Shown here piece by piece: positions 54,235-64,000 of a stretch of DNA of 64,000 nucleotides. The position numbers and the translations under genes were made by a program. Numbering within the stretch: the stretch's first letter is position 1; each line of letters opens with the position of its first letter. This DNA is from an uncultured Methylocystaceae bacterium. GTDB lineage: Bacteria > Pseudomonadota > Alphaproteobacteria > Rhizobiales > Beijerinckiaceae. The notes beneath the pieces are model-generated. The model was not told the origin of the DNA, did not search any database, and was given only the letters and a program-made list of their open reading frames with translations. The stretch spans positions 1 through 64,000 of the forward strand of contig CALMZV010000012.1 of NCBI GenBank assembly GCA_937870755.1, read 5' to 3'.

Positions 54235-55251
54235 CTATGCGACCGCAGCAAGGCCGGATTCGAGTTTCGCGCGGGCTTCCACAGGATCGAACGGCCGTTC
54301 GCCGTCGGCGATCCGGGCCAGCGCTTTTTCGACCCGATTCAACGCTCTGCCGGCAAGGCGCGGGGCCACCGCCGCCACCTCGCGCGCTTCCGCCAGGTCG
54401 CCGTTGCAATGGAGCGCGATGTCCACGCCCGCCGCGAACAAGGCGCTCGTCCGCTCGCGAAACGAGCCGGACAGCGCCTTCATCGACAGGTCGTCGCTCA
54501 TCAGAAGCCCGTCGAACCCGAGCGCGCCGCGCACCACCTCGCCGATGACGGTCGGCGACAAAGTGGCGGGCCGGTCCGGATCTATGGCCGCGAACACGAC
54601 ATGCGCGGTCATGGCCGCCGGCAGATCGGCGTTGGCCTTGAACGGCGCGAAATCGACCCGTTCGAGCGCGCCGCGCGGCGCATCGACGACCGGCAGCTCC
54701 AGATGACTGTCGGCGCGCGCGCGGCCGTGGCCGGGAATGTGTTTCATGACCGGCAGCACGCCGCCGGCCATCAGGCCTTCGGCGGTCGCGCGACCGAGCC
54801 GGGCGACCGTCTCGATATCGGTTCCGAACGCCCGGTCGCCGACGATGGCGTGGCTGCCTTCGGCCGGCACGTCCAGCACCGGCGCGCAGTCGACATTGAC
54901 GCCCACCTCGCGCAGGTCGTGCGCGATGAGCCGCGCCGCCGTGTAGGCCAGACGCGACTGGCGCGCCGGGTCCTGCTCGACCGCCGACAGGCGGGCGGCG
55001 GCCGGGTAGACCTGCCAGTGCGGCGAGCTCATGCGCTGCACGCGCCCGCCCTCCTGGTCGATCAGCACGGGCGCATCGGCGCGGCCGGACAAATCGCGGA
55101 AGCGCGCCGTCAGCGCCTTCAGCTGGACGCGATCCTCGACGTTGCGCTTGAAGAGGATGAGACCCCACGGCGAAGCCTCGCGGATGAAGGCTTCCTCCTC
55201 GGCGGTGAAGGCGCGGCCGGAACAGCCGCAGATGAACGCGCGCGCGGACAT
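54235..55251 (-). CDS. nagZ: Beta-N-acetylhexosaminidase (glycoside hydrolase family 3)
   Basis: Removes N-acetylglucosamine from cell-wall muropeptides in the cytoplasm during recycling, a process that also affects AmpC induction in some bacteria. The 338 residues contain LIDQEGGRVQR, the KHIPGHGRARADSH loop with the acid/base His-Asp pair, and the nucleophile Asp in LLMSDDLSMKAL. It works in the same pathway as anmK, also in this window. It follows the SPOR-protein gene by 13 bp on the minus strand, so the two are surely co-transcribed. Confidence 0.96.
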   Translation of the reverse strand: MSARAFICGCSGRAFTAEEEAFIREASPWGLILFKRNVEDRVQLKALTARFRDLSGRADAPVLIDQEGGRVQRMSSPHWQVYPAAARLSAVEQDPARQSRLAYTAARLIAHDLREVGVNVDCAPVLDVPAEGSHAIVGDRAFGTDIETVARLGRATAEGLMAGGVLPVMKHIPGHGRARADSHLELPVVDAPRGALERVDFAPFKANADLPAAMTAHVVFAAIDPDRPATLSPTVIGEVVRGALGFDGLLMSDDLSMKALSGSFRERTSALFAAGVDIALHCNGDLAEAREVAAVAPRLAGRALNRVEKALARIADGERPFDPVEARAKLESGLAAVA

Positions 55252-55264
55252 GGAAGCGGCGCGA

Positions 55265-56641
55265 TCAGTTCTTGGCGACGAAACAGCCGCCGCCGGCCGC
55301 TTTCACCTTCTCGCAGGCTTCCACCGCCGCCTCGCGGCTCATGCCGCCGACGCGCACGCGATAGACGTCCTTGTCGGCCGCCTTGGCGAACGACGGACGC
55401 CGGCCGCCCAGCGCCTCGGAGAACTTCTGGCCGAGCCGGGCGGCCGTCTGGCGCGCCTCGGCCTCGCTGCCGGCGGCCGCCAGTTGCACGGCGAAGCCGC
55501 CGCCGCCGGATGCGGCGCGCGCGGGCGCGGCGTCATCGGTCTCGGCGCGGGCGACGCGCGCGGGCGCCTCGGGTCTGGCTTCGGCCTTGGGCTTGGGCGC
55601 GGGACGGGCGGCGGCGCGCGGCGGTTCGGACTCGTCCTCGACTTTGGGGGTGGTTGCGACGCGGGCGACCGATTTCGGCGTCGCGTTCTTCGTCTGGGCG
55701 GCCGGCGCGGGCGCGGCGGGCTTGACCGGCGGCTGCGGCGCGGTGGCCGTCGTCTCGCTCGAAATGATCGAGCCGTCGGCGCGCACCGCCACGGTCTTCA
55801 CCTTCTTCGGCTCGGGGAAGCCGGAGGCCGCGGCCGGACGGGCCGGCGGCTGGGGCGCGGCGATCGGCGGCGGAGGAATGACGCCAGCCGCGCCGACGCC
55901 GTCGCCGGCGTTGGTGGAGACGATGCGGGCGGACCGGGCGGCCTGCGTGGGGTCCATCGGCGCTTCGGTGGTCGTGACGACCTGTTTGACCGGCGGGGTC
56001 GCCGCCGTCTTGTCGAGCAGCGCGGAATCGCGGCCGGGCGCCTCGGCGCTCTGGCCGGCCGGCGGCTGAACCTTCACCGGGCCGGACGCCGCCTTGATGG
56101 TGGGCGCCTCGCCGCCGACGTGGGGACCGCCGCGCCACGCAAGGCTTGCGCCGATGCCGATGAACCCGGCGGCGATGACGGCGGCCGTCAGATAGAGAGG
56201 TTTCTTGGAGCGGGCCGGCGGCGGCTCGGGCGCGAGCGCGATTTCCGGCACGGGCGCGGTCTCGTCCCACTGCTGCCCACGGCCGGCGTCCGGTTGTTCG
56301 AAATGCGCGAATTCGTCGAGCGTGGCCGGCTGGGCCGCCTGCGGCTCGTAAACCGGCTGGCTGTCGAACGCGCCGCGCAGGTCGCCGCGCAGGTCGCCGT
56401 GCGGATGGGCCTGCTGCGGATCGTGCGCGGGCGGCGCCTCGAAGGTCGGCTCGCGACGACCCGGCGCGGCCGCGGGCGCGTCGCCGAACAGCGAGGCGAG
56501 CGGGTCGGATTTGTTGGGACCGCCGACGAGGCGCGCGAGTTCCGCCAGCGGATCGGTCGGCGCCTTGGGCTCGGGCGCGCGCAGGCGGCGCTCGAACTCC
56601 TCGATATCGATATTGTGACGGGGTTGAGGCGCTGCGCTCAT
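55265..56641 (-). CDS. SPOR-domain membrane protein
   Basis: 458 residues: a cytoplasmic N-terminal part of about 145 residues, one membrane helix (KKPLYLTAAVIAAGFIGIGA), a long Pro/Ala-rich periplasmic linker, and a C-terminal SPOR domain of about 75 residues (GGGFAVQLAAAGSEAEARQ to KAAGGGCFVAKN). SPOR domains bind glycan strands lacking stem peptides at the division septum, so a role in cell division is likely. The gene occupies the conserved place between argS and nagZ. Confidence 0.93.
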   Translation of the reverse strand: MSAAPQPRHNIDIEEFERRLRAPEPKAPTDPLAELARLVGGPNKSDPLASLFGDAPAAAPGRREPTFEAPPAHDPQQAHPHGDLRGDLRGAFDSQPVYEPQAAQPATLDEFAHFEQPDAGRGQQWDETAPVPEIALAPEPPPARSKKPLYLTAAVIAAGFIGIGASLAWRGGPHVGGEAPTIKAASGPVKVQPPAGQSAEAPGRDSALLDKTAATPPVKQVVTTTEAPMDPTQAARSARIVSTNAGDGVGAAGVIPPPPIAAPQPPARPAAASGFPEPKKVKTVAVRADGSIISSETTATAPQPPVKPAAPAPAAQTKNATPKSVARVATTPKVEDESEPPRAAARPAPKPKAEARPEAPARVARAETDDAAPARAASGGGGFAVQLAAAGSEAEARQTAARLGQKFSEALGGRRPSFAKAADKDVYRVRVGGMSREAAVEACEKVKAAGGGCFVAKN

Positions 56642-56699
56642 CTCATAAACCTCGCTGACAATCGTGCCCCGGGGAACCTGCGCGCCACCGGTCCCGCCG

Positions 56700-58475
56700 T
56701 CAGCGCATTTCGTCCGGGGCGTTCACTCCGAGGATCCCCAATCCCGACGCCAGCACGCTCGTTAACGAAACGACGAGCGCCAGTCTGGCGCAGGTCAAAT
56801 CTCTCTCTTCATGATTAACAAAGCGTAATTGTGGCGCATCTTTTCCCTTGTTCCAGTGGGCGTGGAACAGGCTCGCCAGATCGTGCAGCCAGAAGGCGAC
56901 GCGATGGGGCTCGTGCGCGGCGGCCGCCTGCTCCACCATGCGCGGATATTGCGCGATCTGTCGCATGAGCGCGCGTTCGCCCTCGTCGCTCAGGCGCGAC
57001 ATGTCGGCGCCGGCGAGCGCGCGCGCCGACAGGTCGATCCCCGGAAAGGCCGCGCTGGCCTGCCGCAGGACCGACTTGCCCCGCGCGTGGGCGTATTGCA
57101 CGTAGAAGACCGGGTTGTCCTTCGACTGCTCGATCACCCTGGCCAGATCGAATTCGAGCGGCGCGTCGTTCTTGCGGTAGAGCATCATGAAGCGCACCGC
57201 GTCGACGCCCACCTCGTCCACCACCTCGCGCAACGTGACGAAATCGCCGGCGCGCTTCGACATTTTCACCGGCTCGCCGGCGCGCATCAGCTTCACGAGC
57301 TGGCAGAGCTTGACGTCCAGTTCCACCCTGCCGCCCGAAAGCGCCTTCACCGCCGCGTTCATGCGCTTCACGTAGCCGCCGTGGTCGGCGCCCCACACGT
57401 CGATCAGCACGTCGTAGCCGGCGTCGATCTTGACCTTGTGGTAGGCGATGTCGGACGCGAAATAGGTATAGCCGCCATCGGACTTCAGAAGCGGCCGGTC
57501 GATATCGTCGCCGAACTGCGTGGAGCGGAACAGCGTCTGTTCGCGGTCCTCCCAGTCGTCCGGCGGCTGGCCCTTGGGCGGCGGCAGACGGCCGACATAG
57601 ACGAGCCCCCTGGCCCGCAGGTCGTCGATGGCTGCCGCGACCCGGTCGCCCGCCGGCCCGCGCGTGAGGGAACGCTCGGAAAAGAACACCTCGTGCGTGA
57701 TGTTGAGCGCGGCGAGATCGTCGCGGATCATGTCCATCATCGCGTCGATCGCGAACGCACGCACGTCCTCGAGCCATTCGGATTCGGGCCGCTCGAACAG
57801 CGCGCCGCCGTATTTGGCGGCGAGCTCGCGGCCGGCGGCGACGAGATATTCGCCCGGATAGAGGCCTTCGGGAATGGCGCCGATCTCCTCGCCCAGCGCC
57901 TCGCGGTAGCGCAGGAAGGCGGAACGCGCGAGCACGTCGACCTGCGCGCCCGCGTCGTTGATGTAATATTCGCGCGTGACCGTGTGGCCGGCGAATTCGA
58001 GCAGGCCCGCCAGCGCATCGCCGAACACCGCGCCGCGCCCGTGGCCGACATGCATGGGGCCGGTCGGGTTGGCGGAAACGTATTCGACGTTGATCTTCGG
58101 CGCGTCCGCTCCGCCGCGCGCGCGGCCAAAATCGGCCCCGCCGGTCAACGCCGCGCGCACGACATCGCCCAGCACATGATGCTTGAGGCGGATGTTGATG
58201 AAGCCCGGCCCCGCCACCTCGGCTTCGGCCACGTCCTTGTCGGGCGCGAGCGCGAAGGCGATCTCGGTGGCGAGGGTGCGCGGCCCGCCGAACCCGGCCT
58301 TCGCCTCTTTCGCGAACACCATGGCGGCGTTGCAGGCGAGATCGCCCATGGTCGCGTCGCGCGGCGGCTCCACCACGAACCGCGCCATGTCGAGATCGGC
58401 AGGCAGGCGGCCGGCCTTTGCGAACTCCGCCAGAATGGCGGCGATGCGGTCGTGGAATGTGACGAAAATATTCAT
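56700..58475 (-). CDS. argS: Arginyl-tRNA synthetase
   Basis: Charges tRNA-Arg. The 591 residues show the N-terminal Arg-tRNA domain, the HIGH-type motif [10 protein letters not shown] (His142), the KMSKR motif in [16 protein letters not shown] and the DALR anticodon-binding domain. The ATG at 58475 ([13 protein letters not shown]) fits the family N-terminus although the ribosome site is poor; an extension 32 codons upstream looks non-conserved. A SPOR gene follows after 58 bp. The usual upstream neighbour in Rhizobiales (dgt) is not here. Confidence 0.97.
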   Translation of the reverse strand: MNIFVTFHDRIAAILAEFAKAGRLPADLDMARFVVEPPRDATMGDLACNAAMVFAKEAKAGFGGPRTLATEIAFALAPDKDVAEAEVAGPGFINIRLKHHVLGDVVRAALTGGADFGRARGGADAPKINVEYVSANPTGPMHVGHGRGAVFGDALAGLLEFAGHTVTREYYINDAGAQVDVLARSAFLRYREALGEEIGAIPEGLYPGEYLVAAGRELAAKYGGALFERPESEWLEDVRAFAIDAMMDMIRDDLAALNITHEVFFSERSLTRGPAGDRVAAAIDDLRARGLVYVGRLPPPKGQPPDDWEDREQTLFRSTQFGDDIDRPLLKSDGGYTYFASDIAYHKVKIDAGYDVLIDVWGADHGGYVKRMNAAVKALSGGRVELDVKLCQLVKLMRAGEPVKMSKRAGDFVTLREVVDEVGVDAVRFMMLYRKNDAPLEFDLARVIEQSKDNPVFYVQYAHARGKSVLRQASAAFPGIDLSARALAGADMSRLSDEGERALMRQIAQYPRMVEQAAAAHEPHRVAFWLHDLASLFHAHWNKGKDAPQLRFVNHEERDLTCARLALVVSLTSVLASGLGILGVNAPDEMR

Positions 58476-58645
58476 GGGAAACGCGAGGGCCTTGAGAAAC
58501 CGATTCCGGCGGGACGGAAAATCGAGAGTCGCCGCAACGGCTTGGCGCGCCGCCTTGCGAAACGGATTCAAGACGTCGCCCGCGCCATGCCGCAGCCTGG
58601 TCCGGGCGGATTACTGGAAATCGGGCATGCGGTCAAAACGGTCCG

Positions 58646-59458
58646 TCAGACCACCAGCTTGCGATAGAGATGCCAACTGGCGTGTCCGAGCACCGGCAGC
58701 GCCACGAACAGTCCCACGAATCCCGACAGGATCGAGAAGCCGATCATCAGGCCAATCAGCGCGGCCCAGGCGATCATCTGGACCGGGTTGGCCAGCACGG
58801 CGCGCACGCTCGTCACCATCGCGGTCACGAAATCCACGTCCCGGTCGGCCAGCAGCGGAAACGAGATGACGGTGATGGAAAAGACCAGCATGGCGACGAC
58901 CGCCCCCACCGCGTTGCCCACCACGAGAAACAACATGCCCTTCTGGGTCGTCAGCACCACCGTGACGAATTCCACGAACCCCGGCACGCGCAATCCGTAG
59001 AACATCAGGAACAGGAAGATCGCGAAATCGACCCAGATGATGAGGGCGAACACGGTGACGAGCGCCATCCAGCCGAGATCCTTGCCCGAGCGCGCCCAGA
59101 CCGCGCCGAACACCGCGTCCCAGCTCAGCGGCTCGCCGCGTTCGAGCCGGCGGCTGACCTCGTAGGTCCCCGCCGCCACGAACGGGACGATCAGCGCGAA
59201 TCCCATGGTCAGCGGATAGCCGATCCATGGCAGTTTCAGCCACGAGAACAAGGCCACGATCGCCATGCCGCCGAGCGCGTAGATGCCGCCGAAGAACAAT
59301 CCGTAGAGCGGCGCCGCCTTGAAATCCCGCCACCCCGCCTGAATGCTGGACACGATGTCGCCGCGCACCAGCGATCGCAGCTCCACCCCGGCGCGCCGGG
59401 GACGCGGGCCTGCCGGATGGCCCGTTGGCGAGGTTGATGGGGAAGCCGTCTCGTTCAT
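58646..59458 (-). CDS. DUF2189 integral membrane protein
   Basis: 270 residues with about six membrane segments (for example YGLFFGGIYALGGMAIVALF and FAIFLFLMFYGLRVPGFVEF) and the DUF2189 pattern, including a C-terminal GHASWHLYRKLV. Often predicted as a cytochrome c oxidase subunit I-like or generic membrane protein; no function is established. The ATG at 59458 follows GGGGGGAAC. It is upstream of argS with a 170-bp gap, so it probably has its own transcript. Confidence 0.87.
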   Translation of the reverse strand: MNETASPSTSPTGHPAGPRPRRAGVELRSLVRGDIVSSIQAGWRDFKAAPLYGLFFGGIYALGGMAIVALFSWLKLPWIGYPLTMGFALIVPFVAAGTYEVSRRLERGEPLSWDAVFGAVWARSGKDLGWMALVTVFALIIWVDFAIFLFLMFYGLRVPGFVEFVTVVLTTQKGMLFLVVGNAVGAVVAMLVFSITVISFPLLADRDVDFVTAMVTSVRAVLANPVQMIAWAALIGLMIGFSILSGFVGLFVALPVLGHASWHLYRKLVV

Positions 59459-59563
59459 GTTCCCCCCGGTCGATTTCTTGACAAGGGTCAAATTGAGACA
59501 CGGGACGGGGCGGCCGACAAGCGAGGCCGCGCACAAGACCGGGGAAGAAGGTCGAGACCTGAT

Positions 59564-60145
59564 CTATTGGCGCAGCACGAGCCGGCCCTGCGCGACCTCG
59601 TAGCCCGACAGTTTTCTGAGGAAGCTCATGCCGAGCAGGCTCGTTTCGGAGGCGCCCGGCGCCATGAGGAGCGCCGGCACGTCGTGGACGGTGATGGAGC
59701 CCACCCGCACGGTGTCCATCGTGATCCTGGTCGCCGTGGTCTGTCCGTTGGCGGTGGAAACGGTCACTTTCTGCGCGTCCTGCCGCGCGTAGACGCCGAG
59801 CGCGCGGGCGTCGGCGTCGGTGAGTGCGACGAAGCTCGCCCCGGTGTCCACCAGCATCTGGACGGAACCGCCCGGCGTCTCCACCCGGGCGACGTAATGG
59901 CCGTGACGGCCGGCTTCCAGCAAGGCCATGCCGGCGCCGGCGGCGAGCGCGGGTTTCCGTCCGGGCTTGGAAACGTCCGGTCTGGCGGCGTCCGGTCTGG
60001 CGGCGTCCGCCCGCCTGGTCGCGGCGGGGCGCGCCTGGGCGTCGGCGTGCGCGGGCTGCGTCTGCGCCCGCTTCTGCGCAAGAACCTGGGCGGCGCCGAC
60101 GGCGACAAGCCCCATCACGATGGCCGATTTGACGACAGAGGACAT
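59564..60145 (-). CDS. Retropepsin-like aspartic protease (TIGR02281 type)
   Basis: 193 residues: a signal peptide or anchor (VVKSAIVMGLVAVGAAQVLAQ, first 20 residues shown in part), an Ala/Arg/Pro-rich linker partly built from a 15-bp tandem repeat (59975-60004), then a single-lobe aspartyl protease domain with MLVDTGASFVALTD and LLGMSFLRKL. The protease should act as a dimer in the periplasm; clan AA proteins of this type are widespread in alphaproteobacteria, with unknown substrates. Divergent from guaB with 246 bp between. Confidence 0.9.
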   Translation of the reverse strand: MSSVVKSAIVMGLVAVGAAQVLAQKRAQTQPAHADAQARPAATRRADAARPDAARPDVSKPGRKPALAAGAGMALLEAGRHGHYVARVETPGGSVQMLVDTGASFVALTDADARALGVYARQDAQKVTVSTANGQTTATRITMDTVRVGSITVHDVPALLMAPGASETSLLGMSFLRKLSGYEVAQGRLVLRQ

Positions 60146-60202
60146 GGCGCCCCCGAAAGGATTGGGCGCGCATGGTCGCAGGGTCGGGTTAGCCGTCGGT
60201 GA

Positions 60203-61882
<1,680 letters not shown>

Positions 61883-61908
61883 TGATCGCCGGCGGGGAGG
61901 CGCCCGCC

Positions 61909-62604
61909 ATGATCACACTCTATACGTTTGGTTCCCATTTCGGCCTGCCGGACGGCAGCCCGTTCGTCGTCAAGGCGATGATCCTCCTGAAGATGGCGGG
62001 GCTCGATTTCGTCGCGCGGCCCGGCAATCCGCTGAGGTCGCCGAAGGGGAAGCTGCCCTATATCGAGGACGCGGGCGAGACCGTCGCCGACACGACTTTC
62101 ATCCGCCGCCACATCGAGAAGAAATACGGGTTCGACTTCGACGCCGGGCTGACCGCGCAACAGCGCGCGGTCGGCGTCGCCGTGGCGGCGATGGCTGACG
62201 AGCATCTCTATTTCGCGCTGGTGCATGCGCGCTGGGCGGACGAAGCCGGCTTCCGCAGCGGCGCGGCGCATTTCTTCGATCCGCTGCCCGCGCCGGTGCG
62301 CGCGCCCGTGCGCGCCATCATGCGGCGCCGAATCGTTCAGGCCCTGCGCGGACAGGGGCTCGGCCGCCATTCGACGGGCGACATCACGCTCCTGGCCGCC
62401 CGCGACATCGACGCCCTGGCCGTTCTCATCGGCGATAAGGAATTCCTGTTCGGCGCCACGCCGACATCCGCCGACGCAAGCGTGTTCGCGCAGCTCGGCG
62501 CCATCGTCCTGCCCGACCTGCCCGGCGGCCTGAAATCCGAGGTCGAGCGCCACGCCAATCTGGTCGCCTATTGCGAACGGATGCGGGCGCGCTATTTCGG
62601 CTGA
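61909..62604 (+). CDS. Glutathione S-transferase-fold protein (metaxin/FAXC-like)
   Basis: 231 residues: a thioredoxin-like N-terminal domain (MITLYTFGSHFGLPDGSPF, with KLPYIEDAGETVADTTFI as the glutathione-side segment) and an all-helical C-terminal domain. The pattern is closer to the metaxin/failed-axon-connections branch than to classical detoxifying GSTs, so enzyme activity is uncertain. I prefer the ATG at 61909, eight bases after GGGGAGG, over an ATG at 61882 that overlaps the guaB stop. It is 26 bp beyond guaB on the same strand. Confidence 0.88.
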   Translation: MITLYTFGSHFGLPDGSPFVVKAMILLKMAGLDFVARPGNPLRSPKGKLPYIEDAGETVADTTFIRRHIEKKYGFDFDAGLTAQQRAVGVAVAAMADEHLYFALVHARWADEAGFRSGAAHFFDPLPAPVRAPVRAIMRRRIVQALRGQGLGRHSTGDITLLAARDIDALAVLIGDKEFLFGATPTSADASVFAQLGAIVLPDLPGGLKSEVERHANLVAYCERMRARYFG

Positions 62605-62760
62605 TCAGTACCTGCGCCCGCTTTCGAGCTGCGTTTTCGCATCGGTCTGTTTGCGCGGCGGCGGCGGGGGATAGTCGGGTTGCGGCGGCGGCGGCGACGC
62701 GCAGCCGGCGACCAGCGCCGCGACGGCCATGGGAACGAGGAGCCGCGCAAGTTTCTTCAT
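62605..62760 (-). CDS. Tiny predicted lipoprotein
   Basis: 51 residues: MKKLARLLVPMAVAALVAGC gives a classic lipoprotein signal with lipobox LVAGC (Cys20), followed by a Pro-rich stretch (ASPPPPQPDYPPPPPRKQ) and ending ESGRRY. The mature peptide is only about 32 residues. A purine-rich site (AGGGGG) lies upstream but is rather distant from the ATG. It may be a small outer-membrane or entericidin-like lipoprotein; function unknown. It is convergent with the GST-fold gene, whose stop lies on its own stop. Confidence 0.7.
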   Translation of the reverse strand: MKKLARLLVPMAVAALVAGCASPPPPQPDYPPPPPRKQTDAKTQLESGRRY

Positions 62761-62858
62761 GAGATGTTTCCCCCTGGAGAATCGTCGCCCGAGAGAACGC
62801 GGCGGCAGGGGCGGCGCGATGGCGCGAATGCGGCGGAGGAGCGGCCGCCCCCACGTTT

Positions 62859-63509
62859 TCAGCGCAGCGTATTGCGGGCCAGATGATACCAGGCGTTGAA
62901 CGCCGCCGCATCGCTGCGCGCATCCGGGCAGGTCGCCACGCCCCATGCGCCGGTCAGCCAGCGCAGACGCCCGCCCAGGAACATGAGCGAACTCGCGCGC
63001 GCGAGTTCGCGCTGCGTCTGCCGCTCGACAACGGTGGTGCGCGACACGCTGACCGTCGGCGCAGGTTCCTCGAACGTCTCGCGCACCTCGTAGCGCGCGG
63101 TCGGCGCCTCGATCGGCGTCGTCGATATCTCGCCCTTGTCGTTGCGCGTGTAGCGCACGAAACCGTCGCGGCGGTGGATGTCGCGCGCCTCCATCCACGC
63201 GAAACCTTCCTCGTGCAGGTAGCGCATGCCGAAACTGTTCGACGTGCCCGACACGAGCAGCATGCCGTCCGCATTCGCCTTGTCGAGAATGCGCGCCGGT
63301 CCCTCGGCCGCGCAGAGCGCGTCGAACGCCGCGCGATCCTGCCGCCACAGATAGGCGACCGGCGAAAGCACGAGGATCGCCGAGGCGCCCAAAGCGACGA
63401 CGAGCGGGGCGCGCGGATAAATCCGGCGCGCCGCGAAGGTCAGCGCCGCGACGAGCGCGACCAGCGACAGCGGCGCCAGCATCGCCCACAACAATCCAAG
63501 CAGCATCAT
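62859..63509 (-). CDS. Hypothetical protein with two N-terminal membrane segments
   Basis: 216 residues. Two hydrophobic segments (about 3-26 and 36-54) are followed by a soluble periplasmic part containing LLVSGTSNSFGMRYLHEEG, a Thr/Val-rich beta stretch, and a C-terminal CPDARSDAAAFNAWYHLARN. No known family recognised. Starts with two consecutive ATGs at 63509. It lies downstream of the thioesterase gene by 22 bp on the same strand and probably shares its transcript. Confidence 0.75.
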   Translation of the reverse strand: MMLLGLLWAMLAPLSLVALVAALTFAARRIYPRAPLVVALGASAILVLSPVAYLWRQDRAAFDALCAAEGPARILDKANADGMLLVSGTSNSFGMRYLHEEGFAWMEARDIHRRDGFVRYTRNDKGEISTTPIEAPTARYEVRETFEEPAPTVSVSRTTVVERQTQRELARASSLMFLGGRLRWLTGAWGVATCPDARSDAAAFNAWYHLARNTLR

Positions 63510-63531
63510 GCGCGCGGCGCCGGTCCGGGCG

Positions 63532-63972
63532 TCATTGCGCGGGCGCCAGTTGCGGACGCGCGGTCAGGCGTTCGCGCAGGCGCGCGTCGACCTCCACCGT
63601 CTTGCGCGTGCGCTGGTCGGTGTAGACCCACACGATCTCGCCGGTCGCATAGAGAGCCTCTTCGCCCTCATCGAACACGCCGAGCGCGAACACGACGCTC
63701 GAGCGGCCGATGTGCGCCACGCGCACGCCCACCTCGATCCGCTGGTCGAACACGATCGGCGCCTTGTATTCGACCAGCGACTTCACCGTGTGGAAATCGA
63801 TGCCGGTCGTCTTCGCATCGGCCACGACATCCACGCCGATGGCGCGGAAATATTCGGTTATCGCCGTGTCGTAATAGGTCAGATAGTGCGCGTTGAAGAC
63901 GACGCTCTGCCCGTCGACCTCGCTGTAGCGGACACGAAAAGGAAAAAAGAACCAGAAATCCGACCGCTTCAT
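63532..63972 (-). CDS. Acyl-CoA thioesterase (4HBT hotdog fold, YbgC/FadM-like)
   Basis: Hydrolyses acyl-CoA thioesters. The 146 residues form one hotdog domain with RVRYSEVDGQSVVFNAHYLTYYDTAI, where the Asp in EVDGQ is the catalytic residue of the YbgC group (motif quoted over residues 14-39, first part RVRYSEVDGQ). The chain preference is unknown. GGAGGAGCGGC precedes the ATG at 63972, a strong ribosome site. Nothing upstream is visible before the window ends 28 bases later. Confidence 0.93.
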   Translation of the reverse strand: MKRSDFWFFFPFRVRYSEVDGQSVVFNAHYLTYYDTAITEYFRAIGVDVVADAKTTGIDFHTVKSLVEYKAPIVFDQRIEVGVRVAHIGRSSVVFALGVFDEGEEALYATGEIVWVYTDQRTRKTVEVDARLRERLTARPQLAPAQ

Positions 63973-64000
63973 GCCGCTCCTCCGGGCGCCGTGTTTTCGG

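Overview
This is a 64 kb stretch of high-GC (roughly two thirds G+C) chromosome. Gene content and gene order point to an alphaproteobacterium of the Rhizobiales/Hyphomicrobiales, perhaps near Beijerinckiaceae/Methylocystaceae; that placement is inferred from synteny I remember, not from a search. Typical blocks are gyrA-coaD-two cyclophilins-queA-tgt, a cysteine desulfurase-sufBCDS-SufT-like-sufA operon, rne/amiC/mrcA/prfB, accB-accC with aat, and argS-SPOR-nagZ-scpA-scpB. Coding density is very high. Many genes overlap by 1-4 bases (ATGA, GTGA, TGATG). I saw no rRNA, tRNA, CRISPR, phage or insertion sequence.

Layout. 1-7.4 kb, minus strand: queuosine genes (tgt, queA), two peptidyl-prolyl isomerases, coaD and gyrA, plus one plus-strand membrane protein. 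7.4-15.2 kb, minus strand: a complete SUF iron-sulfur assembly operon carrying an embedded VOC-fold gene and a TfoX-like gene. 15.2-28.4 kb: mixed housekeeping genes (TRIC channel, Eis-type acetyltransferase, hydrolase, TlpA-like thioredoxin, anmK, metallo-beta-lactamase-fold nuclease, one-Cys peroxiredoxin, a giant AsmA/YhdP-like protein, tyrS, M23 peptidase). 28.4-39.2 kb: prfB with an intact programmed +1 frameshift site, then an AT-richer luxR-luxI-small ORF cassette, then mrcA, amiC and the divergent rne with a long leader. 39.3-47.8 kb: a CoA-transferase, an aminotransferase, a DsbA-type protein, accBC and aat. 47.8-52.5 kb: three closely related periplasmic binding proteins without transporter genes, with a cytochrome b561 between the second and third. 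52.5-64 kb: scpB, scpA, nagZ, a SPOR protein, argS, a DUF2189 membrane protein, a retropepsin-like protease, guaB, a GST-fold protein, a 51-residue lipoprotein, a membrane protein and a thioesterase.

The most distinctive region is 29.6-31.5 kb. A LuxR-type receptor, a LuxI-type acyl-homoserine-lactone synthase and a 104-residue helical protein form a tight same-strand cassette. It is much richer in A+T than its surroundings and sits between prfB and mrcA. The layout resembles cinR-cinI-cinS of Rhizobium, where the small coupled protein is itself a regulator, but I cannot recognise the small protein here. A 7-bp-stem inverted repeat places the luxI Shine-Dalgarno in its loop.

Other points worth a look: a Tgt that appears to have lost its zinc ligands, a probable CTG start on the AsmA-like gene, dyads in the rne and guaB leaders, an 8-residue repeat inside the RNase E insertion, and the set of three orphan solute-binding proteins.
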